NCBI RefSeq assembly: GCF_001708445.1
Contig: NZ_CP015637.1
Location: forward strand, 4,651,001 to 4,715,000
Length of the DNA stretch: 64,000 bases
Direction: 5' to 3'
Origin: Pseudomonas fluorescens
GTDB taxonomy: Bacteria > Pseudomonadota > Gammaproteobacteria > Pseudomonadales > Pseudomonadaceae
Shown: positions 27,508-36,079 of the stretch, one piece after another
Position numbering within the stretch: position 1 is the stretch's first letter
How the letters are laid out: each line of letters opens with the position of its first letter
Translations under genes and position numbers: made by a program
The notes under the pieces: model-generated
Databases searched by the model: none
What the model saw: the letters and a program-made list of their open reading frames with translations, nothing else
Told to the model about the DNA's origin: nothing

Positions 27508-28248
27508 TCAGCGCGCGCGCCACTCTCCCAATCGCCCCCGCAAGCGGGCCGCGCACTGGCTGTGCAGCTGGCTGACACGCGATTCGCTGACCCCCAGGAC
27601 CTCACCGATTTCCTTGAGGTTCAGCTCTTCGTCGTAGTACAGCGCCAACACCAGTCGCTCACGCTCCGGCAAATTGGCAATTGCGTCGGCCAATGCGCCC
27701 TGGAAGCGTTCATCCTCCAGGTCACGCGACGGCTCCATATGCGTACTCGCGCCGTCCTCGTGCAACCCTTCGTGTTCGCCGTCCTGCAACAGGTCGTCGA
27801 AACTGAACAGGCGGCTGCCCAAGGTATCGTTCAAAATCCCGTAATAATCGTCGAGACTCAATTGGAGTTCGGCCGCAACTTCATGATCTTTAGCGTCGCG
27901 ACCGGTTTTTGCTTCAATTGACCGAATTGCGTCACTGACCATGCGCGTATTGCGGTGTACCGAACGCGGCGCCCAATCGCCTTTGCGCACCTCATCGAGC
28001 ATCGCGCCACGGATACGGATACCCGCATACGTCTCGAAACTCGCGCCCTTGCTCGCGTCGTATTTGGTCGACACTTCGAGAAGGCCGATCATGCCGGCCT
28101 GGATCAGGTCTTCGACCTGGACACTGGCGGGGAGGCGTGCCAGCAAGTGATAGGCGATGCGTTTGACCAAAGGCGCGTAACGCTCGATCAACTCACCCTG
28201 ACTGTCACGGGCGGACTTCTTGTAGGCGTTGTAGCCGGTCGCTGTCAT
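27508..28248 (-). CDS. fliA: Flagellar sigma factor FliA (sigma28)
   Basis: 246 residues with sigma70-family regions 2 (ERYAPLVKRIAYHLLARLP, DLIQAGMIGLLEVS), 3 and 4 (LKEIGEVLGVSESRVSQLHSQ). The start is the ATG overlapping the fleN stop (ATGA), giving MTATGYNAYKKSARD, the normal N-terminus. A longer in-frame extension upstream is only fleN sequence in another frame. It directs RNA polymerase to late genes such as fliC and cheV, both of which show its promoter in this window. Confidence 0.95.
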   Translation of the reverse strand: MTATGYNAYKKSARDSQGELIERYAPLVKRIAYHLLARLPASVQVEDLIQAGMIGLLEVSTKYDASKGASFETYAGIRIRGAMLDEVRKGDWAPRSVHRNTRMVSDAIRSIEAKTGRDAKDHEVAAELQLSLDDYYGILNDTLGSRLFSFDDLLQDGEHEGLHEDGASTHMEPSRDLEDERFQGALADAIANLPERERLVLALYYDEELNLKEIGEVLGVSESRVSQLHSQCAARLRGRLGEWRAR

Positions 28249-29078
28249 AGCACGGGTCCTGCGCTCGTCTGATGCACCAATCGCTCGACGAAAAACTCCA
28301 GATGCCCCCGAGGGTTGGCGGGCAACGGCCAAGTATCGACCTTCTGAGCAATAGCCTTGAACGCCAAGGCGCATTTCGAACGAGGGAACGCTTCGTAGAC
28401 TGCACGCTGCTTTTGCACAGCCTTGCGCACACACTCGTCATAGGGAACTGCGCCGACGTATTGTAGGGCGACATCGAGAAAGCGATCCGTGACCTTGGTC
28501 AACTTGGCGAACAGGTTGCGGCCTTCCTGCGGGCTTTGGGCCATGTTGGCCAGCACGCGGAAGCGGTTCATGCCGTAGTCGCGGTTAAGCAGTTTGATCA
28601 GGGCATAGGCGTCGGTGATCGAGGTGGGTTCATCGCAGACCACCAGCAACACTTCCTGCGCGGCGCGCACGAAGCTGACCACCGACTCGCCGATCCCGGC
28701 GGCGGTGTCGATCACCAGCACGTCGAGGTTGTCGCCGATATCGCTGAACGCCTGGATCAGACCGGCATGCTGCGCCGGGCTCAGGTGCACCATGCTCTGG
28801 GTGCCCGAGGCGGCCGGTACGATACGGATCCCACCGGGGCCCTGGAGCAGCACATCACGCAGCTCACAGCGGCCCTCGATCACATCGGCGAGGGTATGTT
28901 TGGGCGTCAGTCCCAGCAGAACGTCGACATTCGCCAGCCCCAGGTCAGCATCCAGCAGCATGACGCGACGGCCAAGCTCTGCCAGCGCCAGGGACAAATT
29001 CACTGACACGTTAGTTTTCCCGACGCCACCTTTGCCGCCGGTCACCGCGATCACCTGTACGGGATGCATGCTGCCCAT
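28245..29078 (-). CDS. fleN: Flagellar number regulator FleN (FlhG/MinD-like ATPase)
   Basis: 277 residues, a ParA/MinD-type ATPase with VTGGKGGVGKTNVSVNLSLA near the start and MLLDADLGLANVDVLLGL (Walker A' and switch region). In Pseudomonas it binds FleQ and lowers flagellar gene expression, keeping a single or few polar flagella. It overlaps fliA by four bases and follows flhF after 105 bp, the standard order flhF-fleN-fliA. Confidence 0.94.
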   Translation of the reverse strand: MGSMHPVQVIAVTGGKGGVGKTNVSVNLSLALAELGRRVMLLDADLGLANVDVLLGLTPKHTLADVIEGRCELRDVLLQGPGGIRIVPAASGTQSMVHLSPAQHAGLIQAFSDIGDNLDVLVIDTAAGIGESVVSFVRAAQEVLLVVCDEPTSITDAYALIKLLNRDYGMNRFRVLANMAQSPQEGRNLFAKLTKVTDRFLDVALQYVGAVPYDECVRKAVQKQRAVYEAFPRSKCALAFKAIAQKVDTWPLPANPRGHLEFFVERLVHQTSAGPVL

Positions 29079-29183
29079 TTTATTTCTTTACCTTGTCTTG
29101 CTTAGACGCAGGCTACATGGCTTGGCCGCGTGAATCGCTTGCAGACCATCGATGTAGATACATTTCACGGTGTTCATACTGAC

Positions 29184-30500
29184 TCAACCCACCCGTTTTG
29201 CCGGGTTGTGGTAGAGGTCAGCGAACATGTCGGCCATCGCTTCCTCGCTAGGCTCTTCTTGCATTTGCACGCTGACGGCACGGCTGACCAACTGATGACG
29301 GCGCGGCAGATGCAGGTCATCCGGGATCCGCGGCCCGTCGGTCAGGTAGGCGACCGGTAGTTCATGACTGATGGCCAGGCTCAACACCTCGCCCAGGCTC
29401 GCCGTTTCATCAAGCTTAGTCAGGATGCAGCCGGCCAGCCCGCAGCGCTTGTAGCTATGGTACGCAGCGGTAAGAACTTGTTTTTGGCTGGTGGTTGCAA
29501 GCACCAGGTAATTTTTAGACTTGATGCCACGCCCGGCCAGGCTTTCCAGTTGCAGGCGCAAGGCCGGGTCGCTGGCTTGCAGCCCCGCGGTGTCGATCAG
29601 CACCACGCGTTTGCGCAGCAACGGGTCGAGCGCGTTGGCCAGCGACTGGCCCGGGTCGACGTGGGTCACCGACACATTGAGGATGCGGCCCAGGGTCTTG
29701 AGTTGCTCCTGGGCGCCGATACGGTAGCTGTCCATGCTCACCAGCGCGATATTCGAAGCGCCGTATTTGAGCACATAACGGGCCGCCAGCTTGGCCAGGG
29801 TGGTGGTCTTGCCCATGCCGGCAGGGCCGACCATGGCGATCACACCGCCCTCTTCCAGGGGTTCGATTTCCGGAGTGGCGATCATCCGCGCCAGGTGGGC
29901 CAGCAACATGCGCCAGGCCTGGCGAGGCTCTTCGATTTCGGTGGTCAGCGCCAACAGGTCGCGGGACAACGGGCCAGACAGGCCGATGCGTTGCAGGCGA
30001 CGCCAGAGGTTAGCCTGGTGCGGTTTGCTGCCTTGCAACTGGGTCCAGGCCAGCGAGCCCAACTGCACTTCCAGCAATTCACGCAGGCCGTTGAGTTCAA
30101 AGCGCATCGAATCGAACACGCGCTGGTCGACTGCGGCAGCCGGCGCGGGCGCTGCAGGACGTGGCGGTTCTTTGAACGTAGGTTCGACCAGCGGCTCGGC
30201 AGCGGTCAGCGGCAAGCCGGCGAACAACTGGCGATTGGTGGTGGCATCGCTGTCACCCCGCATGCTCAGTTCAGCCTGGGCCGACACAATGCGCGAGGCG
30301 GTCTTGCGCAGCTCGTCTTCGAGTTCCATGTTCGGCACGCGCGGGGCCAGCGCCGAAGGGGTGTAGTCCAGGGCAGCCGTCAGCTCGACACCGCCAGCAA
30401 TACGGCGGTTACCGATAATCGCAGCGTCGGCGCCCAGCTCATCACGGACCAGTTTCATGGCCTGACGCATATCGGCGGCGAAAAAACGCTTTACTTGCAT
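29184..30500 (-). CDS. flhF: Flagellar placement GTPase FlhF
   Basis: 438 residues. The N-terminal part (MQVKRFFAADMRQAMKLV) and a variable, Pro/Ala-rich B region are followed by an SRP-type NG GTPase domain with GPAGMGKTTTLAKLA (G1), VSMDSYRIGAQEQL, LIDTAGLQ (G3) and LTKLDETASLGE (G4/G5). It sets the polar site where the flagellum is built. It starts 11 bases after flhA and is probably coupled to it. Confidence 0.94.
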   Translation of the reverse strand: MQVKRFFAADMRQAMKLVRDELGADAAIIGNRRIAGGVELTAALDYTPSALAPRVPNMELEDELRKTASRIVSAQAELSMRGDSDATTNRQLFAGLPLTAAEPLVEPTFKEPPRPAAPAPAAAVDQRVFDSMRFELNGLRELLEVQLGSLAWTQLQGSKPHQANLWRRLQRIGLSGPLSRDLLALTTEIEEPRQAWRMLLAHLARMIATPEIEPLEEGGVIAMVGPAGMGKTTTLAKLAARYVLKYGASNIALVSMDSYRIGAQEQLKTLGRILNVSVTHVDPGQSLANALDPLLRKRVVLIDTAGLQASDPALRLQLESLAGRGIKSKNYLVLATTSQKQVLTAAYHSYKRCGLAGCILTKLDETASLGEVLSLAISHELPVAYLTDGPRIPDDLHLPRRHQLVSRAVSVQMQEEPSEEAMADMFADLYHNPAKRVG

Positions 30501-30511
30501 AACCCACTACC

Positions 30512-32644
30512 TCAGCCGTTGGGCCCAACTGTCGCGACGATGGTCACTTGCTTATTGTCAGGAATTTCCTGGTAAGCCAATACGTGCAAATTCGGTACTG
30601 CCAGGCGTCCAAACCGCGACAACATCGCTCGGACCGGGCCTGCTACCAACAGAATCACCGGCTGGCCCTGCATTTCCTGGCGCTGCGCCGCGTCGATCAA
30701 CGAACGCTGCAGCTTTTCAGCCATGCTCGGCTCCAGCAGGACACCCTCTTCCTGGCCAAGTCCGGCCTTCTGAATACTATTGAGCAATATTTGTTCCAAC
30801 CTTGGTTCCAAGGTGATCACAGGCAGCTCGGAGTCAAGCCCCACAATGCTTTGCACGATTGCGCGGGACAATCCGACACGTACCGCAGCCACCAGCGCGG
30901 CAGTATCTTGACTCTTGGCGGCATTGTTGGCGATAGCCTCGGCGATGCTGCGAATATCGCGTACCGGCACCTGTTCGGCGAGCAACGCCTGCAGCACTTT
31001 GAGCAGCTGCGACAGCGACAGCACGCCCGGCACCAGCTCTTCGGCCAGTTTTGGCGAGGCTTTGCTGAGCAACCCCATCAATTGCTGGACTTCTTCGTGG
31101 CCGATCAGCTCGTGTGAGTGCTTGTACAGAATCTGGTTGAGGTGGGTGGCGACCACGGTGCTGGCGTCCACCACGGTGTAACCCAGCGACTGCGCCTGGC
31201 TGCGTTGGCTGATTTCGATCCACACCGCTTCCAGGCCAAAAGCCGGATCTTTGGCGGTAATGCCGTTGAGCGTGCCGAACACCTGGCCGGGGTTGATCGC
31301 CAGTTCGCGGTCGGGGTAGATCTCGGCTTCCGCGAGGATCACGCCCATCAGGGTCAGGCGGTAGGCGCTGGGGGCCAGGTCGAGGTTGTCGCGGATGTGT
31401 ACGGTGGGCATCAGGAAGCCCAGGTCCTGGGACAGCTTCTTGCGCACCCCCTTGATCCGCGCGAGCAATTGCCCACCCTGGTTGCGGTCGACCAGCGGAA
31501 TCAGGCGGTAGCCGACTTCCAGGCCGATCATGTCGATCGGGGTCACGTCGTCCCAGCCCAATTCCTTGGTTTCCTGGGCACGGGCCGGGGATGGCAGCAG
31601 TTCCTGCTGGCGCGCGATCTCTTGCTGGGCCTTCACCTTGATCGTGTTCTGTTTTTTCCAGAACAGGTAGGCGCCACCCGCCGCCATGGCCGCCATGCTG
31701 AGGAACGACACATGGGGCATGCCGGGCACGAGCCCCATGATCGCCATGATGCCCGCCGCCACGGCCAGCGCCTTGGGCGAGGCAAACATCTGCCGGCTGA
31801 TCTGCTTGCCCATGTCTTCGGAGCCCGACGCACGGGTCACCATGATCGCCGCAGCTGTAGATAACAACAGTGATGGCAATTGCGCCACTAAACCGTCACC
31901 GATGGTCAGCAAGGCATACACCTTGCCGGCATCGCCGAAGGTCATGCCGTGCTGGAAGATCCCGACCGCCATGCCGCCGATCAGGTTGATGAACAGAATC
32001 AACAGGCCCGCGATGGCGTCACCGCGTACAAACTTACTGGCGCCGTCCATGGAGCCATAGAACTCGGCTTCCTGGGCCACTTCCAGGCGGCGCGACTTGG
32101 CCTGGTTCTGATCGATCAGGCCAGCGTTGAGGTCGGCGTCAATGGCCATTTGCTTGCCGGGCATGGCGTCGAGGGTAAAGCGCGCGCTCACCTCGGAAAT
32201 CCGCCCGGCACCCTTGGTCACCACCACGAAGTTGATGATCATCAGGATCGCGAACACCACGATACCGACCACGTAGTTACCGCCGATCACCACCTCACCG
32301 AAGGCCTGGATCACCTTGCCTGCGGCAGCATGGCCGTCCTGGCCGTGGAGCATCACCACCCGCGTGGAGGCCACGTTCAGCGCCAGCCGCAGCAGGGTCG
32401 CAATCAGCAGGATCGTCGGGAACACCGCGAAATCCAGCGGCCGCAGGGCATACACGCAGACCAACAGGACGACGACGGACAAAGCGATGTTGAAGGTGAA
32501 GAACACATCGAGCAGGAACGGCGGCATCGGCAACATCATCATTGCCAGCATCACCAGCAACAACAACGGCACACCCAGGTTGCCCCGTGACAAATCAGTC
32601 AGGGTGCCACGGGCCGTGCTGAGCATTTGAGAGCGATCTACCAC
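30512..32644 (-). CDS. flhA: Flagellar export apparatus protein FlhA
   Basis: 710 residues. The N-terminal half has about eight membrane helices (LLLLVMLAMMMLPMPPFLLD; the FHIPEP family signature region around TKGAGRISEVSARFTLDAMP), and the C-terminal half is the cytoplasmic ring that binds export chaperones. It energises type III secretion of flagellar subunits together with FlhB and FliPQR. It is separated from flhB by two cold-shock-domain genes and repeats. A weak sigma54-type promoter lies about 63 bp upstream. Confidence 0.95.
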   Translation of the reverse strand: MVDRSQMLSTARGTLTDLSRGNLGVPLLLLVMLAMMMLPMPPFLLDVFFTFNIALSVVVLLVCVYALRPLDFAVFPTILLIATLLRLALNVASTRVVMLHGQDGHAAAGKVIQAFGEVVIGGNYVVGIVVFAILMIINFVVVTKGAGRISEVSARFTLDAMPGKQMAIDADLNAGLIDQNQAKSRRLEVAQEAEFYGSMDGASKFVRGDAIAGLLILFINLIGGMAVGIFQHGMTFGDAGKVYALLTIGDGLVAQLPSLLLSTAAAIMVTRASGSEDMGKQISRQMFASPKALAVAAGIMAIMGLVPGMPHVSFLSMAAMAAGGAYLFWKKQNTIKVKAQQEIARQQELLPSPARAQETKELGWDDVTPIDMIGLEVGYRLIPLVDRNQGGQLLARIKGVRKKLSQDLGFLMPTVHIRDNLDLAPSAYRLTLMGVILAEAEIYPDRELAINPGQVFGTLNGITAKDPAFGLEAVWIEISQRSQAQSLGYTVVDASTVVATHLNQILYKHSHELIGHEEVQQLMGLLSKASPKLAEELVPGVLSLSQLLKVLQALLAEQVPVRDIRSIAEAIANNAAKSQDTAALVAAVRVGLSRAIVQSIVGLDSELPVITLEPRLEQILLNSIQKAGLGQEEGVLLEPSMAEKLQRSLIDAAQRQEMQGQPVILLVAGPVRAMLSRFGRLAVPNLHVLAYQEIPDNKQVTIVATVGPNG

Positions 32645-32706
32645 CGGTATTCCCCGTATCCCTTAAAGCAAACTTTTGACGCCAGTTGGCGACTTGAAGG
32701 CGGTAT

Positions 32707-32722
32707 TGCAAGAAGCCTTCCA
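32707..32722 (-). promoter_or_regulatory. Weak sigma54 promoter for flhA
   Basis: On the minus strand TGGAAGGCTTCTTGCA keeps the invariant GG-N10-GC but departs from the TGGCAC consensus at the -24 box. It lies 63 bp before the flhA start. FlhA is FleQ/sigma54 dependent in P. aeruginosa, which fits. Confidence 0.5.
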
Positions 32723-32788
32723 ACTTTGCTTTTGAGGGTATGGATCGCTACAGGCGCCCGAGTTCTACCGGATATACACCGTTCAAAT

Positions 32789-32890
32789 GTGGGAGGGGCG
32801 GTGCGACGATTCGACTTGCCCCCGATTGCAGTGTGTCAGGCCAAGAACAGGTGACTGATGCGCCGCTATCGGGGGCAAGCCCCCTCCCAC
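32789..32890. repeat. REPIN with one long-form and one normal arm
   Basis: The left arm GTGGGAGGGGCGGTGCGACG… (from 32789) is the long-form REP also found in the atu operon. The right arm ATCGGGGGCAAGCCCCCTCC… (32868-32890) is the standard form. The two arms therefore differ in length. Confidence 0.85.
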
Positions 32891-32904
32891 CTATCGGAGG
32901 TGCA

Positions 32905-33051
32905 TCCATCCGTTGCCACCTGGGATACGCCGGGGTCATTGAATTGGGCGGGGCAAAACGCGAAGGTGCGCTGGGCGTTGCGCAGTTGATCGGGCTGGCA
33001 AAGCTGCTGGCTGACAGAGTGCTGGAGGACAGCGAGCACTTGATGGCCTGA
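32905..33051 (+). pseudogene. Possible 3' remnant of a small DUF6124/DUF3077-like gene
   Basis: The plus-strand frame ends in IELGGAKREGALGVAQLIGL and continues to a stop at 33051. The pattern resembles the C-terminal helix of small Pseudomonas DUF6124 proteins. There is no start codon or ribosome site, and the frame runs out of a REPIN. Recognition is by eye and weak. Confidence 0.3.
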
Positions 33052-33056
33052 TGGCT

Positions 33057-33088
33057 GATCGTTCCTGCAGCACCCTGCAGGAACGATC
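33057..33088 (-). terminator. Long stem-loop after the cold-shock gene
   Basis: GATCGTTCCTGCAG and CTGCAGGAACGATC form a perfect 14-bp stem with loop CACC, seven bases downstream of the cspA-like stop. There is no U-run on either side, so it may protect the mRNA end rather than terminate alone. Confidence 0.5.
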
Positions 33089-33095
33089 ATCAAGC

Positions 33096-33299
33096 TCATA
33101 GGACACGTACGTTGGCAGCCTGCGGGCCCTTTTGGCCTTGAGTGACCTCGAACTCGACCTTTTGATTCTCCTCAAGGCTTTTGTAACCCGCAGACTGAAT
33201 CGTCGAGTAGTGGACAAAAAGATCCGGACTGCCGTCGTCGGGAGTGATGAAGCCAAACCCCTTCTCTGCGTTGAACCACTTCACAGTACCCGTAGCCAT
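33096..33299 (-). CDS. CspA-family cold-shock protein
   Basis: 67 residues, a single cold-shock domain with RNP1 ([10 protein letters not shown]) and RNP2 (LFVHYSTIQ). It binds single-stranded RNA or DNA. The sequence begins [14 protein letters not shown] and is full length. It lies in the gap between flhB and flhA on the same strand, an uncommon place; whether it is cotranscribed with the flagellar genes cannot be told. The 5' leader is at most 44 bases if the next gene upstream is separate, too short for the classical cspA thermosensor leader. Confidence 0.93.
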   Translation of the reverse strand: MATGTVKWFNAEKGFGFITPDDGSPDLFVHYSTIQSAGYKSLEENQKVEFEVTQGQKGPQAANVRVL

Positions 33300-33343
33300 A
33301 GCCGTTCTCCGAACACTTCAATTAAGGACCTGCACAGGTGTCG

Positions 33344-33547
33344 TCAGATCAGTTTTACGTCATAGGCATAGATGCCATCCGGTCGATGGATCATCAGGAA
33401 CGAGACTTTCTGCCCCTTCGAAAGCCTGTGTCCACCCGAGCCGCGCCGATCTACTGACACGTCGTCCCCGCCTTCATCCGGCGCAATAGAGCCCTTGCCG
33501 GTCTTCTGGTTATAAGCTTTGACTCTGCCTGTAAATGGCTTCATCAC
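33344..33547 (-). CDS. Divergent cold-shock-domain-like small protein
   Basis: 67 residues beginning MMKPFTGRVKAYNQKTGKG. The pattern follows the cold-shock fold (FxGxVKxYxxxxGKGSIAPDEGG, then DVSVDRRG and GQKVSFLM), but the aromatic RNA-binding residues of RNP1 and RNP2 are largely missing (GKGSIAP instead of GFGFI). It may bind nucleic acid weakly or not at all. It is 44 bp upstream of the CspA gene on the same strand, so the two form a pair. Two Met codons are adjacent; the first is used here. Confidence 0.75.
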   Translation of the reverse strand: MMKPFTGRVKAYNQKTGKGSIAPDEGGDDVSVDRRGSGGHRLSKGQKVSFLMIHRPDGIYAYDVKLI

Positions 33548-33678
33548 TTCACATCCTGCATCTTGTTGCGCAGTGCCTGAGGCAATAGAAACGCGATAAG
33601 GCGATGGTGGCTACTGTCAAAGTTGACAGGTTGAGGGGTGTTTGCGATGAGCGGTCATAGGGGAAGGAGAGCACATTT

Positions 33679-33810
33679 GTGGCGAGCGGGCTTGCCCCGC
33701 GTCGGGCTGCGAAGCGGCCCCAAAAACAGACACTGAGTTGTGCCTGAAGGACTGCAGTGTTCCTGCCGGGGCTGCTTCGCAGCCCGACGCGGGGCAAGCC
33801 CGCTCGCCAC
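33679..33810. repeat. Large REPIN-like inverted repeat downstream of flhB
   Basis: The arms at 33679-33721 and 33768-33810 (43 bases each, 42 matching) enclose 46 bases. Each arm starts GTGGCGAGCGGGCTTGCCCC. This is a different REP class from those at 7140, 21870 and 39379. It sits after the flhB stop on the minus strand and may end or stabilise the long fliL-flhB transcript. Confidence 0.9.
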
Positions 33811-33864
33811 AGTCAACCTGCTTGCCACGGTCAGCCTGCTTGCCACAATAGGCCGGCTTGCCAC
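33811..33864. repeat. Three tandem 18-bp repeats
   Basis: AGTCAACCTGCTTGCCAC, GGTCAGCCTGCTTGCCAC and AATAGGCCGGCTTGCCAC follow one another directly. The shared CTTGCCAC tail is related to the end of the adjacent REP arm, suggesting local expansion. Confidence 0.75.
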
Positions 33865-33875
33865 AGAGAATGTGA

Positions 33876-35012
33876 TCAAGAATCCCGGCGCAGGTCTGGC
33901 GGGATCGGCAGGTCCTTGAGCGGATCAGGGCGCTTGCCCTTGCCTGCGCGGTATTGGCGGATCTGGTAGACATACGCCAACACCTGCGCAACGGCCAGGT
34001 ACAACCCGGCGGGGATTTCCTGGTCGAGGTCGGTGGAGTAGAAGATCGACCGCGCCAGCTCCGGCGACTCCAGCAGCAGGATGTCGTTGGCCACGGCGAT
34101 TTCGCGGATTTTCAGCGCGGTAAAGTCGCTGCCCTTGGCCAGCAGCATCGGCGCGCCGCCTTTCTCCGGGTCGTACTTGAGCGCGACGGCGTAGTGGGTC
34201 GGGTTGGTGATGACCACGTCGGCGTCGGGCACCGCGGCCATCATCTTGCGCTGGGACATTTCGCGTTGCAGCTGGCGAATACGTTGCTTGACCTCAGGAC
34301 GGCCCTCCTGGTCCTTGTGCTCGTCGCGCACTTCCTGCTTGGTCATCAGCAGTTTCTTGTGGCTTTCCCACAACTGGATCGGCGCATCCACCGCGGCGAT
34401 CAGGATCAACCCTGCGGCCATCCACAGCGCGCTCCAGCCCACCACTTGCACGCTGTGAATGATCGCGGACTCCAGCGGTTCATGAGCAATGCGCAGCAGG
34501 TCGTCGATGTCGGAGGACAATACCACCAGCGCCACGAACAGGATCAGGATGAACTTGGCCAGGGCCTTGAGCAGTTCCACCAGGGCCTTGCTGGAAAACA
34601 TGCGCTTGAGCCCGGCTGCCGGGTTCATCCGGCTGAACTTGGGCGCCATGCTGCTCGCGGCGAACAGCCAGCCGCCCAGGGCGACCGGACCGATCAGCGC
34701 AGCCAGCAGCAACGTGATCAGGATCGGTTGCACCGCCAGGATCGCGATCTTCCCTGAATGCAGCAGGTATTGCCCCATGGCGCCGGGGCTAAGGAGTACT
34801 TCACGGGGCAAGGTGAAGTTGAGTTTCATCAGCTCCATCAGGTCCAGCGCCAGGCCACCGCCATAGATCAGCAAGGCGCCGGACCCGGCCATCATGGTCG
34901 CAACGGTGTTGAGCTCCTTGGAACGGGCAATCTCGCCCTTCTCCCTGGAGTCCTTTTTGCGCTTCTCCGTGGGGTCTTCTGTTTTGTCCTGGCCACTCTC
35001 GCTCTCGGCCAT
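33876..35012 (-). CDS. flhB: Flagellar export apparatus protein FlhB
   Basis: 378 residues. The cytoplasmic N-terminus is highly charged (GQDKTEDPTEKRKKDSREKG), then four membrane helices, then the autocleaving C-terminal domain with NPTH starting at Asn270. It switches the export machine from rod/hook to filament substrates, working with FliK. Last gene of the fliLMNOPQR-flhB run; the gap to fliR is 3 bp. Confidence 0.96.
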   Translation of the reverse strand: MAESESGQDKTEDPTEKRKKDSREKGEIARSKELNTVATMMAGSGALLIYGGGLALDLMELMKLNFTLPREVLLSPGAMGQYLLHSGKIAILAVQPILITLLLAALIGPVALGGWLFAASSMAPKFSRMNPAAGLKRMFSSKALVELLKALAKFILILFVALVVLSSDIDDLLRIAHEPLESAIIHSVQVVGWSALWMAAGLILIAAVDAPIQLWESHKKLLMTKQEVRDEHKDQEGRPEVKQRIRQLQREMSQRKMMAAVPDADVVITNPTHYAVALKYDPEKGGAPMLLAKGSDFTALKIREIAVANDILLLESPELARSIFYSTDLDQEIPAGLYLAVAQVLAYVYQIRQYRAGKGKRPDPLKDLPIPPDLRRDS

Positions 35013-35015
35013 GGC

Positions 35016-35801
35016 TCAGCGCGCCCGTGCCAGATCACGTAAGAACTGCAGGGCGTCGGTCGCCAGCGGTTGATACTGATTGAGAATGTCAGCCATGCCG
35101 ACCCAGAAAATCCCCATGCCCAGCACCAGGGTCAACGGGAAACCAATCGAAAAGATGTTCAGTTGCGGCGCCGCGCGGGTCATCACGCCGAACGCGATGT
35201 TGACCACCAGCAGCGCGGTGATGGCCGGCAACACCAGCAGCAGCGATGCGCCCAACACCCAACTCAGGCGCCCCACCAGTTCCCAGAAATGATTGACCAC
35301 CAACCCCGAGCCCACCGGCAAGGTGGTGAAGCTTTCGGTCAGCACCTCGAACACCACCAGGTGGCCGTTCATGGCCAGGAACAGCAAGGTCACCAGCATG
35401 GTCAGGAACTGTCCGATCACCGCCGCCGACACGCCGTTGGTGGGGTCGACCATGGAGGCGAAGCCCATGCCCATCTGGATCGAGATGATTTGCCCGGCAA
35501 TCACGAACGCCTGGAAGAACAGTTGCAGGGAGAAGCCAAGCAGCGAGCCGATCAGGATCTGTTCCGCAATCAGCATCAGCGCACTGAGGTCCAACGCATT
35601 GACCGGCGGCATCGGCGGCAGGCCGGGTACCAGCACCACGGTAATCGCCACGGCGAAGTACAGGCGGATGCGGCGTGGCACCAGGGTAGTCCCGAACACC
35701 GGCATGCTCATCAGCACCGCCGTGACGCGAAACAGCGGCAGGATAAAGGACGCCACCCAGGTACTGATCTGGGTATCGGTCAAGGCCAGCAGCGATTGCA
35801 T
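35016..35801 (-). CDS. fliR: Flagellar export gate protein FliR
   Basis: 261 residues with about six hydrophobic helices, for example ISTWVASFILPLFRVTAVLM at the start and VLPAITALLVVNIAFGVMTR near the C-terminus. It forms the export gate with FliP and FliQ in the basal body membrane. It follows fliQ by 4 bp and precedes flhB by 3 bp, so the three are tightly coupled. Confidence 0.95.
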   Translation of the reverse strand: MQSLLALTDTQISTWVASFILPLFRVTAVLMSMPVFGTTLVPRRIRLYFAVAITVVLVPGLPPMPPVNALDLSALMLIAEQILIGSLLGFSLQLFFQAFVIAGQIISIQMGMGFASMVDPTNGVSAAVIGQFLTMLVTLLFLAMNGHLVVFEVLTESFTTLPVGSGLVVNHFWELVGRLSWVLGASLLLVLPAITALLVVNIAFGVMTRAAPQLNIFSIGFPLTLVLGMGIFWVGMADILNQYQPLATDALQFLRDLARAR

Positions 35802-35805
35802 GGGC

Positions 35806-36075
35806 TCAGCCGATCAACTGCGGAATACTGCCATACAGCTGCAGGATGTATTCCATGAAGGTTTGCACCAGCCACGGGCCGGCGACGATCAGCGTGATCA
35901 GCATCACCAGCAGACGCGGCAGGAAGCTCAAGGTTTGTTCGTTGATCTGGGTCGCGGCCTGGAACATCGCCACCAGCAGGCCAACCAACAGGCTCGGCAC
36001 GACCAGCACCGCCACCATCATGGTGGTCAGCCACAGCGCTTCACGGAACAGGTCGACCGCTACTTCTGGAGTCAT
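35806..36075 (-). CDS. fliQ: Flagellar export gate protein FliQ
   Basis: 89 residues, two membrane helices (WLTTMMVAVLVVPSLLVGLL and LPRLLVMLITLIVAGPWLV) joined by the conserved short loop QAATQINEQTLSF. Normal length for the family. It assembles around the FliP-FliR core of the export gate. Four bases separate it from fliP. Confidence 0.96.
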   Translation of the reverse strand: MTPEVAVDLFREALWLTTMMVAVLVVPSLLVGLLVAMFQAATQINEQTLSFLPRLLVMLITLIVAGPWLVQTFMEYILQLYGSIPQLIG

Positions 36076-36079
36076 GTCG

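Larger units (their letters stand above)
32645..33095. other. 451-bp intergenic region with sigma54 site, REPIN and a gene remnant
   Basis: Between flhA and the cold-shock gene the sequence holds a -24/-12-like site for flhA (32707-32722), a REPIN (32789-32890), a short plus-strand coding remnant (about 32905-33051) and a long stem-loop (33057-33088). No intact gene is seen. Confidence 0.6.
33548..33875. other. 328-bp intergenic region after flhB
   Basis: It contains a large REPIN-like inverted repeat and a three-copy 18-bp tandem repeat close to the flhB stop. No gene is supported; open frames here are translated repeats. Confidence 0.7.

Noticed and set aside
28249..28434. N-terminal extension of fliA by 62 residues
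   Set aside because: The extension is fleN sequence in another frame; the ATGA overlap at 28248 gives the normal FliA N-terminus.
33655..33879. Small frame with repeated VAS-R-L units
   Set aside because: It is a translation of the 18-bp tandem repeats and the REP arm.
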